Below are positions 1-6,175 of a DNA stretch of 8,967 nucleotides, piece after piece. The translations under genes were made by a program, and so were the position numbers. A model generated the notes under the pieces. It searched no databases. It was not told where the DNA came from and was given only the letters and a program-made list of their open reading frames with translations. Origin of the DNA: an uncultured Woeseiaceae bacterium (GTDB lineage: Bacteria; Pseudomonadota; Gammaproteobacteria; Steroidobacterales; Woeseiaceae); contig CALZHX010000008.1 of the NCBI GenBank assembly GCA_945787435.1, forward strand, positions 1 to 8,967, written 5' to 3'. Position 1 is the first letter of the stretch. Each line of letters starts with the position of its first letter.

Positions 1-140
1 CCGTCTGCTGCGGCGACATCTATCCGCCCACGATGCACGGCCATTACACCGACCACTTGCAAGGTGTCGGCTTCGGCATCTGTGAGCTGCGCCGAGAAGT
101 GCGGTCGCCAGCCCAGACTATTTAGTGCGTTATCTGTCAT
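1..140 (-). CDS. rsgA: N-terminal fragment of RsgA-like ribosome small-subunit GTPase (cut by window edge)
   Basis: Reading leftward from an ATG at 138-140, 46 codons stay open to the window edge. The peptide begins MTDNALNSLGW, continues through RPHFSAQL, and ends in a segment with VVGVMAVHRGRIDV. This resembles the N-terminus of the YloQ/RsgA-like family: a short leader with a 'LGW..' start, then the first strand of the OB-fold containing 'V...HRG.Y.V'. RsgA is a cytoplasmic, circularly permuted GTPase that assists late maturation of the 30S subunit. The GTPase motifs and zinc-binding tail would lie left of the window, so the call rests on the N-terminus only. The gene is divergent from the SDR gene, with 50 bp between the two starts. 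No strong Shine-Dalgarno sequence precedes the ATG. A different OB-fold protein cannot be excluded. Confidence 0.6.
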   Translation of the reverse strand, partial: MTDNALNSLGWRPHFSAQLTDAEADTLQVVGVMAVHRGRIDVAAAD

Positions 141-143
141 CGT

Positions 144-153
144 CGGATATCCG
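144..153. promoter_or_regulatory. 10-bp perfect palindrome CGGATATCCG in the divergent promoter region
   Basis: CGGATATCCG is self-complementary and lies directly upstream of the TATAAT box, 4 bp from the rsgA-like start codon. The position would suit an operator acting on both divergent genes. A 10-bp palindrome can also arise by chance, and no second copy was seen nearby. Confidence 0.2.
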
Positions 154-155
154 TC

Positions 156-161
156 TATAAT
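156..161 (+). promoter_or_regulatory. Putative -10 element (TATAAT) for the SDR gene
   Basis: A perfect TATAAT lies in the 50-bp divergent gap, 29 bp before the SDR start codon. It would give a leader of about 20 nt. The segment about 17 bp upstream (around 133-138) does not resemble TTGACA, so this is a -10 box without a recognisable -35. The complementary strand also reads ATTATAGA here, so rsgA could use an overlapping element on the opposite strand. Confidence 0.4.
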
Positions 162-190
162 GACACGATACTTGGTTTGAGAGTCTCGAT

Positions 191-925
191 ATGAACGTTG
201 CCCTGGTTACGGGTGCCAGCTCCGGCATCGGCGCGGCCGTCGCGATTGCATTCGCCGACGCCGGCTGGTCCGTCATGGCAGCTGGACGCGATGAGAGCCG
301 CCTGGAAGAAGTCGCAGATGTATCCGGGAACATTTCGACCTGGGCCGGCGAGTTGGCGGAATCGGACGATTGCGATGAGCTGACCGCTGATGCCGTCGAC
401 GAATTCGGAGGGTTGGACTGCCTCGTAAATGCCGCCGGCGTACTCATTCGCGGCGATGCCGAGGACACGAGTGACGACGACTGGCGCGACACGATGGCGA
501 TCAACCTGGACGTGCCGTTTTTCCTATCGCGGGCTGCTATTCCGCACATAAGAAAGGCCGCAGGCAGCATTATCAACATTGCGTCAGTGTGGGGCCTCGA
601 GGGCGGAGAAAGAGCTGCCGCCTACTGTGCCAGTAAGGGCGGGCTGGTACTTTTGACGCGGGCGATGGCGCTGGATTACGCGAATGACGGCGTGCGTATC
701 AACGCGATATGCCCGGGCGGCGTCGATACGCCGATGCTCGTCAGCGAATCGCAGGAGCAAGGTGAGGACGTCGACGCTTTTCTCGACGACGTAGCATCAG
801 CAAGCCCCAACGGCCGGATAGCAACACCTGAAGATATCGCGGGCCTCGTCGTATTCCTCGCCAGCGATGCGGCAAGTCACATGACAGGAACCGCGATACC
901 GATCGACGGCGGCCTGATGGCGTGA
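191..925 (+). CDS. Short-chain dehydrogenase/reductase (classical SDR family oxidoreductase)
   Basis: This 244-residue protein has the usual length and full motif set of a classical SDR, an NAD(P)(H)-dependent oxidoreductase of the cytoplasm. The Rossmann cofactor motif TGASSGIG is at residues 7-14. NAAG is at 80-83 (a common variant of NNAG), the structural Asn is N105, and the catalytic Ser is S132 in IASVWG. The YxxxK pair is Y145 and K149, followed by PGG at 175-177 and a C-terminal IDGG. The sequence does not reveal the substrate; carbonyl or alcohol oxidoreduction is all that is safe to say. A basic residue after the second strand (AAGRDESR) is compatible with NADP(H) preference, which is inference. 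The ATG at 191 is preceded by a weak GAGAG at 179-183. It is the only plus-strand gene and its stop lies 3 bp from the stop of the convergent tldE gene. Confidence 0.93.
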   Translation: MNVALVTGASSGIGAAVAIAFADAGWSVMAAGRDESRLEEVADVSGNISTWAGELAESDDCDELTADAVDEFGGLDCLVNAAGVLIRGDAEDTSDDDWRDTMAINLDVPFFLSRAAIPHIRKAAGSIINIASVWGLEGGERAAAYCASKGGLVLLTRAMALDYANDGVRINAICPGGVDTPMLVSESQEQGEDVDAFLDDVASASPNGRIATPEDIAGLVVFLASDAASHMTGTAIPIDGGLMA

Positions 926-928
926 GCC

Positions 929-2245
929 CTACGCGCCCGAGAAATCGACGTCGACAAACACCAGTGACGGTGCGAGCGTTGATGAATACGGGTACGGGTC
1001 GTTGCCGACCATTTCCAGCTTGCCGAACAGGTCCTTCAAATTGCCCGTGACGTTCATTTCGCCGACGGGTCGCCCGATCTGGCCATTCTCCACCATGTGG
1101 CCGCGCAAACCGAGCGAGAAGTCACCGGTTGTGGAGTCGGCATTGCCACCGAGCCACGACGTCACGTAGACGCCGTTACCGACCGCGGCAAGCAATTGCT
1201 CCAGGGACTGCGCTCCCAAAGCAATTCGACGGTTTGATGCGGAACCGGTTGTCGGCGTCATATCGCCTTTGCGGCCATAGTACGTGTCGACATAGATATT
1301 CTTCACGACGCCATTTTCGACGATAGGTAGCGCCCTCGCTGAAATACCTTCATTGTCATAGTGGCGTGAGGCCAATCCGCGCTTTATCAGCGGGTCATCG
1401 ACAATCGTTAGTTTGTCGCTGAACGCCTGCTCACCAATGAGTGGCGCCCAGAACGACCGCCCCTGCTGAACGCTGCCAGCATTAGCCGGCCGCATCAGGC
1501 GCCCGACCAGTGACGCCGCGGCTCGAGAGTCGACAACCATGGCCGTTTTTACGGTCGGGCCTTTTTCCGAGTCAAGACGAGACAGCGCTCTGTCGAGAGC
1601 GACTTGTCCGACTGCCGCCGCCTCTGGTAGATCCTCTACGTGCGCGCCACCGGCATAGAAACCGTCTTCCGCGCGTTTGTCGCCCGCATCACGTAGCGTC
1701 ACGCGCGACGCAAACCAGCAGTAAGTAGACTCCTGGGAGCCGGTAAATCCATTGCTGCTTGCAGACGCTGACTGTTGCGTGCCGTCATAGACTCCTGCTG
1801 TCGCAGAAATAACCCGCTCGTGCCCGGTCGACACAGTGTCGAGCGCCTCACACCACGCCAGGCGCTGATCCCGGTCCAGCACGGCAACTGTCTCATCGAC
1901 AAGATCGAGATCATCGGTGGGACGATTTGCAAACAGCTCTTCGGGTGTAATCTTGCGGTAGTCGTCTGGCTCGAGCGCACGCGTGATCGCAACGGCTTCC
2001 TCAATGAAACCTCCCAGTCGATCGGGATTCAGGTCGGTTGTCTGGTGGCTCGAGTAGCGGCCGTTCGCGTAAATATTCACGCCGAGCGTTCGCGATGTCG
2101 TGTCCTTGACCTTCTCGAGTGCACCATCACGGTACTCGAACTCGACATCGCGGCTCTGACTCGCGTTTGCCCATGCGTCTTCGGCGCCGGACCTTTGCGC
2201 AAGCTCAACTGCATGCATGGCCTGATCTTTGAGATTAGCTGGCAT
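929..2245 (-). CDS. pmbA: TldE/PmbA, non-catalytic partner of the TldD metallopeptidase
   Basis: This 438-residue protein matches the TldE (PmbA) branch of the TldD/PmbA (U62) family and is close in length to E. coli PmbA (450 residues). The C-terminus carries the family pattern: VTSWLGGNADSTTGDFS near 361-377, VENGQIGRPVGEM near 385-397, and GNLKDLF at 401-407. It has no HExxxH zinc motif at the position equivalent to that of TldD, as expected for the subunit that shapes the substrate chamber rather than cleaving. In known systems TldD and TldE form a heterodimer that degrades unfolded peptides and processes some modified peptides such as microcin B17. No signal peptide is visible, unlike the adjacent TldD. 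The ATG at 2243-2245 follows a perfect AGGAGG at 5-nt spacing, and the first 11 bp lie inside the end of tldD, which indicates translational coupling. Confidence 0.93.
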   Translation of the reverse strand: MPANLKDQAMHAVELAQRSGAEDAWANASQSRDVEFEYRDGALEKVKDTTSRTLGVNIYANGRYSSHQTTDLNPDRLGGFIEEAVAITRALEPDDYRKITPEELFANRPTDDLDLVDETVAVLDRDQRLAWCEALDTVSTGHERVISATAGVYDGTQQSASASSNGFTGSQESTYCWFASRVTLRDAGDKRAEDGFYAGGAHVEDLPEAAAVGQVALDRALSRLDSEKGPTVKTAMVVDSRAAASLVGRLMRPANAGSVQQGRSFWAPLIGEQAFSDKLTIVDDPLIKRGLASRHYDNEGISARALPIVENGVVKNIYVDTYYGRKGDMTPTTGSASNRRIALGAQSLEQLLAAVGNGVYVTSWLGGNADSTTGDFSLGLRGHMVENGQIGRPVGEMNVTGNLKDLFGKLEMVGNDPYPYSSTLAPSLVFVDVDFSGA

Positions 2246-3776
2246 TTTCGCCTCCTACGGTCATGTTGGAGACGAGCACTGTTGGAATGCCCTGGGAGAC
2301 CGGTACGCTTTGACCGTTCTTGCCGCAGGTCCAGCCACCCGTATCGAGTCGCGCGTCGTTGGCGACCATCGTGATGCGCTTCAGCGACTCGGGGCCATTG
2401 CCGATAATGTTGACGTCCTTGATGGGCGCTGTAACCCGGCCGCCCTCGACGAGCCAGCCGTTCTTGACGTAGAACGTGTAGTCACCTGCGCCAATCTGCA
2501 CCTGCCCGTTCGTGTAGGTCTCACAAATGATGCCGTGATCGACTGCTTCGATGATCTCCTCCGTCGTATGCGGGCCATCTTCCATAAACGTGCAACTCAT
2601 ACGCGGCATTGGTGCAAACCGGTAGGACTGGCGCCTTCCCGAGCCGGTAGGTTTGAGGTCATACTGTTTGGCACTGATCTGGTCGTGCAGGTAGGACTTG
2701 AGGACACCATTCTCGACCATAACGGTACGACCCGCCCTGTTGCCCTCATCGTCGTAGTTCAACGCACCCCGTTCGCGCGGAATCGTTGCCTGGTCGACGA
2801 CCGTTACAAACGGTTCGGCGACTTTCTTGCCCATCATGTCTGAATAAATACTCGTGCCCTTGCGATTGAAATCGGCTTCCATGCCGTGGCCAATGGCCTC
2901 ATGCAGCAGGATACCGCTGGCGCCGGATGCCAGGATCACAGGCATTTCACCGGCCGGCGGACGGCGCGCATCGAACAGGATCATCGTGCGATCAACTGCT
3001 TCCTGGATCATCGTGTCGAGCCGCTCTTCGGTGTACCAGCCGAATTCCTCGCGCGCAGCGATATTAGAATACCCCGACTGGACTTCGTCACCCTTCTTCG
3101 CCGTAACGAGGACGGTTGCCCGCGTCATCGGTCTGTGGTCAGTGACCAGGGTGCCGTCGAGCGTCGCTATCATCACGCGCTCATCGCTGTCGGCCCAATA
3201 GACCGACACCTTGTCAACAGCAGGGTCCTTCGCCTTGGCCTGTTCCTCGATGTACTTGAGGACCGGCAGTTTCTGATCGATACCGACATTCGCCCACGGT
3301 ACGGTCGTCGTGTACAAGCTGCCCATGTCTTTCGGCGTGAACGACTGCGGCGCCACGGTTCGGCTGCCGTTCGCAATCGCCGATGCTGTGCGTGCCGCCG
3401 CGAGCATCGACGCTAAAGTCAGGTCCTCGGTAAAGGCGTAGCCCGTCTGCTCGCCAATCACGACTCGTAGCCCAACGCCTTGCTGAATATTCGAATTCGC
3501 TTTGGAGACGATACCGTCTTCGAGCGACAGGGAATTGGATCTCGAATGCTGGAAGTAGAGGTCGGCGGCATCTGCACCATTCGCGGTCAGTTCCGACATG
3601 ACCTTGGCGACCGTTGCCTGGTCAACACCGAACCAGTCCATGAACGGATTTTCCGGCGTTGGGTCCGCGACCGCTGTCGCCTGCTGAATGCTGCAGCCAT
3701 GCAGGAAAGCCGGCACGGTCAATACCGCACTGCCCGCTGCCATTTGTCCCAGAAATTGCCTGCGTTTGATCGTCAT
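2235..3776 (-). CDS. tldD: TldD-like zinc metallopeptidase with twin-arginine (Tat) signal peptide
   Basis: The protein has 513 residues from the ATG at 3774-3776. This start is preferred over an in-frame GTG at 3788 because GGGAG lies 5 nt upstream of the ATG. It is the catalytic member of the TldD/TldE pair. The family motif HEAIGH (HExxxH) is at residues 292-297. The conserved Cys of the C-terminal TCGKNGQSVPV segment is C484, and the typical ending VSNMTVGG follows. E. coli TldD is cytosolic and about 481 residues; this one is longer at the front. The N-terminus TIKRRQFLGQ (R5, R6) followed by a hydrophobic run to about residue 26 is a good Tat signal. An LHGC sequence ends at C28, but His at -2 makes it a poor lipobox. 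Export to the periplasm, perhaps with TldE, is inferred. The gene heads a two-gene operon and overlaps tldE by 11 bp. Confidence 0.93.
   Translation of the reverse strand: MTIKRRQFLGQMAAGSAVLTVPAFLHGCSIQQATAVADPTPENPFMDWFGVDQATVAKVMSELTANGADAADLYFQHSRSNSLSLEDGIVSKANSNIQQGVGLRVVIGEQTGYAFTEDLTLASMLAAARTASAIANGSRTVAPQSFTPKDMGSLYTTTVPWANVGIDQKLPVLKYIEEQAKAKDPAVDKVSVYWADSDERVMIATLDGTLVTDHRPMTRATVLVTAKKGDEVQSGYSNIAAREEFGWYTEERLDTMIQEAVDRTMILFDARRPPAGEMPVILASGASGILLHEAIGHGMEADFNRKGTSIYSDMMGKKVAEPFVTVVDQATIPRERGALNYDDEGNRAGRTVMVENGVLKSYLHDQISAKQYDLKPTGSGRRQSYRFAPMPRMSCTFMEDGPHTTEEIIEAVDHGIICETYTNGQVQIGAGDYTFYVKNGWLVEGGRVTAPIKDVNIIGNGPESLKRITMVANDARLDTGGWTCGKNGQSVPVSQGIPTVLVSNMTVGGENAS
2251..2256 (-). 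promoter_or_regulatory. Ribosome binding site of tldE inside tldD
   Basis: The minus strand reads AGGAGG here, 5 nt before the tldE ATG and within the last codons of tldD. It fixes the tldE start and shows that tldE is translated from a site located before the tldD stop codon. Confidence 0.8.
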
Positions 3777-3781
3777 GGTGT

Positions 3782-3786
3782 CTCCC
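3782..3786 (-). promoter_or_regulatory. Ribosome binding site (GGGAG) that decides the tldD start
   Basis: On the minus strand GGGAG lies 5 nt before the ATG at 3774-3776. It overlaps the in-frame GTG at 3786-3788, so the GTG start is unlikely. The shorter reading also places the twin arginines at residues 5-6, typical of Tat signals. Confidence 0.65.
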
Positions 3787-3799
3787 ACGTCAATGTCGT

Positions 3800-3808
3800 T
3801 TAATAATA
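3800..3808 (-). promoter_or_regulatory. Putative -10 element of the tldD-tldE operon
   Basis: The 68-bp gap between rhomboid and tldD is the most AT-rich spot in the neighbourhood. Its minus strand holds TATTATTAA, giving TATTAT at 3803-3808 or TATTAA at 3800-3805. Initiation from it would yield a leader of about 20 nt containing the GGGAG site. A TTTTTG lies 17 bp before TATTAA but matches -35 consensus poorly, so the assignment is tentative. No hairpin with a T-run follows the rhomboid stop, so read-through from the upstream operon is also possible. Confidence 0.3.
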
Positions 3809-3844
3809 GATGTATGTGAACTCAAAAAGGTTTCATTGTTCGGG

Positions 3845-4474
3845 TCAGCTTCTTCGCCGCGGTTTCGCCCAGTAGCGCAGCAACAGGAACCCGAAGAACA
3901 TGCCGCCGAGATGTGCGAAGTTGGCCACGCCGGGCGCGTTGCCACTTACTCCGAGATACAACTCGAGCAAACCATAGAACAGGACGAAGTACTTGGCCTT
4001 CATCGGAATCGGCGGGAATATCAGCATGATCATACGATTCGGGAACGCGAGGCCATAGGCAAGCAGGATGCCGAACACTCCGCCAGACGCGCCAACCGTC
4101 GGATACAGCCCGCCCTGCGTACCCGCAACGATCAACTGCACCAGGCCGGCACCGACGACGCAGCTGAAATAGTAGATCAGGAATCGCTTCTGACCCATCA
4201 TGATTTCGAGTTCGCGACCGAACATCCACAGGGCGAACATGTTGAAGAAGATGTGCGTCATGTTGCCGTGCAGAAAGCTGTACGTGACGAGCTGCCACGG
4301 CATAAACGGCGACCCCGGCACTCCGGCAGGCCACAGCGCGAAGTTGATCATCAGGAACCGCGGGTTCAACTGCTGCAAAGCGAATATGATGCCGTTCGCA
4401 ACGAGCAACACGAAAATTACGTTTGGAATGGCGCTCTGGCGACGTGGCCGCATGCTGTACATCGGTGCGTTCAT
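3845..4474 (-). CDS. Rhomboid family intramembrane serine protease
   Basis: This 209-residue protein has about six hydrophobic segments (roughly 17-36, 62-84, 98-117, 128-146, 162-178 and 184-200), the architecture of a basic bacterial rhomboid (S54). The catalytic Ser is S130 in GASGG at 128-132, with the GxSG signature. The His of the dyad is H188 in AHLGG. The conserved H74 and N78 in HGNMTHIFFNM support the oxyanion region. Rhomboids cleave transmembrane segments of other membrane proteins in the inner membrane; the substrate here is unknown. The C-terminus ends in a short basic tail, KPRRRS, likely cytoplasmic. The gene starts 3 bp after the stop of the amidohydrolase gene and is the last of the four-gene set. 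It has only a weak GAG upstream, so it probably relies on coupling to the preceding gene. Confidence 0.93.
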   Translation of the reverse strand: MNAPMYSMRPRRQSAIPNVIFVLLVANGIIFALQQLNPRFLMINFALWPAGVPGSPFMPWQLVTYSFLHGNMTHIFFNMFALWMFGRELEIMMGQKRFLIYYFSCVVGAGLVQLIVAGTQGGLYPTVGASGGVFGILLAYGLAFPNRMIMLIFPPIPMKAKYFVLFYGLLELYLGVSGNAPGVANFAHLGGMFFGFLLLRYWAKPRRRS

Positions 4475-4477
4475 TGA

Positions 4478-6175
4478 TTACTCGGGTTTCTGGTACACGG
4501 TTCGACCGTCGAAGATCGTCATTGTTACATTGGCATCGGAGATTTCCGAGGCCGGAATGTCAAAAAGATTGCGGTCGAGTATGACAAGGTCGGCGCGTTT
4601 ACCAACTTCGATCGAGCCCTGCTCATCCTCGAGACTCATCGTGTATGCGCCATTGATGGTGTAAGCGTCGATCATTGTTGCAAGATCGACACGCTCGTCA
4701 GCATTCAGGATTTCGCCGTCGTTTGTACGTGGATCCTGCCGCGTGATCGCCACCTCGATGGCCAGCAACGGGTCAATTTCTGTAACCCAGTAGTCACTGG
4801 CACCATTAATGCGTCCACCCGACTCGTGGACGCTGCGAATCGGATACATCTGCCAGGTCCGCTCCTTGCCGAGCATGGGTATATCGAGCTCAATTGCGGC
4901 AGGATCGGGATAGGCCCACAGCGACTGAAACGTCGCGCCGATACCCAGTTCACCGAAACGCGGCCGGTCGTCCTCGTGTATCAGTTGCAGGTGCGTGATG
5001 TGATGGCGATTGTCTGACATGCCATTCCTTTCGCGCATGTACTCGAAACCGTCGAGCGCTCGTCGAACCGCCGCATCGCCTATCGCATGCACATGAAGCT
5101 GCATCTCCATTGCGTCGAGACGCGAGAAATACTCGTTGACCTTTTCCTGCGTATAGAAAAATGGTCCGGTCCCGTATTCCTCGATGTCGTACGGCTCGAG
5201 CAGCGGGCTCGTCCCAACCTCGATGACGCCGTCCATGTAGATTTTCACCGAGTCGACGTCAAGATTTCGGCGCCGCCACTCGTGGCGCTGTTTTACGAGC
5301 TCGAATACATCGTCGCCAAAAACGCCTGCCGCCCAGGCGATCGGAGATAGTGAAACCAGCGCACGCACGTCGAACTCTCCGGAATCTGCAAGTGCCACAA
5401 GTGGCTCGATAACCCCAGCATCGACACCGGGCTCGATGACGGCCGTGATGCCGTACTCATGCAACATGGAAATCGCCTGGCGAACACTGTCGAGTTTGTA
5501 CGCCAGCGTCATTCGCGGCAGTTGACTCTTGACCAGCATCATCGCCGAATCGTGCAGGGCACCAGTCGCCTCGCCCGTATTCGGGTCGCGCACAATGACG
5601 CCGTCTTCACCGATCACTGTTTCATTGTGAATTCCGGCAATCTCCAACGCGCGACTGTTGACCCAGGCTGAGTGTCCGAAACTGGATTCCAGGTAGACCG
5701 GTCGATCCGGGAAGAAACGGTCCAGTTGCGCTTTGTCAGGACTGGCCATAGCGAACAGCCACTCGCCCCAGCCACCACCGATAATCCAACGTTCGTCGCC
5801 AAAACCTGCAAGCTCAACGCAAGCCTCAAGAACGGCTTCAATTTCTTCGACTGTCGGTACGCGCAGCAGGTTGCATTCTTCATCCGTGAACACGCCTATC
5901 AGCACGTGAGCATGCGAATCGTGAAAGCCCGGCAGCAACATCTGGCCGCCGAGGTCCGTCACTTCAGTCTCGTCACCGATTAGGTTCTGTGCGTCTTGGT
6001 TACTGCCGACGAACACGATCTGCCCGTCGGTGATCGCGACCGCCTCGGCCCAGGACCGCTCGGCGTCAACCGTATACACGGCGCCGTTATTGAATACTCG
6101 ATCTGCTGTCGGCGTTGGGGCTTCACAACCCGCTACCGTGACTGCCGCGAGCAATATGCCAGGAGAAACTCTCAT
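4478..6175 (-). CDS. YtcJ-like amidohydrolase (amidohydro_3 family), predicted lipoprotein
   Basis: This 565-residue protein starts at the ATG at 6173-6175, because GGAGGAGG lies 6 nt before it; a GTG one codon upstream is less likely. The N-terminal hydrophobic segment ends in a lipobox, VAGC (lipid Cys C17). Residue +2 is Glu, so inner-membrane retention by Asp-2 is not indicated. Typical metal-dependent hydrolase features follow: GFHDSHAH with the HxH pair at H88 and H90, K311 in VKIYMDG (candidate bridging, possibly carboxylated Lys), H363 in HVHAIGD, H395 in HITHLQL, and D461 in GASDYWV. The C-terminal KRADLVILDRNLF restores the small composite beta-sandwich domain of the superfamily. 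Close relatives are usually annotated as hydrolases of amide or carbamate bonds, but the substrate is not predictable. The family's usual GSDWPV motif reads ASDYWV here. The start overlaps the DUF2207 stop by 1 nt. Confidence 0.92.
   Translation of the reverse strand: MRVSPGILLAAVTVAGCEAPTPTADRVFNNGAVYTVDAERSWAEAVAITDGQIVFVGSNQDAQNLIGDETEVTDLGGQMLLPGFHDSHAHVLIGVFTDEECNLLRVPTVEEIEAVLEACVELAGFGDERWIIGGGWGEWLFAMASPDKAQLDRFFPDRPVYLESSFGHSAWVNSRALEIAGIHNETVIGEDGVIVRDPNTGEATGALHDSAMMLVKSQLPRMTLAYKLDSVRQAISMLHEYGITAVIEPGVDAGVIEPLVALADSGEFDVRALVSLSPIAWAAGVFGDDVFELVKQRHEWRRRNLDVDSVKIYMDGVIEVGTSPLLEPYDIEEYGTGPFFYTQEKVNEYFSRLDAMEMQLHVHAIGDAAVRRALDGFEYMRERNGMSDNRHHITHLQLIHEDDRPRFGELGIGATFQSLWAYPDPAAIELDIPMLGKERTWQMYPIRSVHESGGRINGASDYWVTEIDPLLAIEVAITRQDPRTNDGEILNADERVDLATMIDAYTINGAYTMSLEDEQGSIEVGKRADLVILDRNLFDIPASEISDANVTMTIFDGRTVYQKPE

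Noticed and set aside
130..579. 149-codon minus-strand open frame covering the start of the SDR gene
   Set aside because: It is Ser/Ala-rich antisense to the SDR cofactor-binding region and overlaps the rsgA-like start in another frame.
945..954. Palindrome TCGACGTCGA near the convergent gene ends
   Set aside because: It lies in tldE codons for Val-Asp-Val-Asp and is explained by codon repetition; no T-run makes it a terminator.
1775..2843. Two overlapping plus-strand open frames of about 200 codons (1775-2374 and 2229-2843) opposite tldE and tldD
   Set aside because: They are antisense to well-conserved coding sequence, and long antisense frames are expected in GC-rich DNA. No motifs or start signals were seen.
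2886..3416. 176-codon plus-strand open frame opposite tldD
   Set aside because: Arg-rich composition typical of an antisense shadow; it lies across the catalytic HEAIGH region of tldD.
929..3776. TldD/TldE as part of a modified-peptide (RiPP) cluster
   Set aside because: No short precursor-like gene, cyclodehydratase, radical SAM enzyme or exporter is present in the window.
3809..3844. Possible terminator after rhomboid (AAACC then TTTTT on the minus strand)
   Set aside because: The T-run is not preceded by a GC-rich hairpin; only 3-4 bp stems can be drawn.
3836..4477. 213-codon plus-strand open frame opposite the rhomboid gene
   Set aside because: The minus strand encodes a full rhomboid with catalytic residues. 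The antisense product is low-hydrophobicity, rich in His, Glu and Arg, matches no family I recognise and has no ribosome site.
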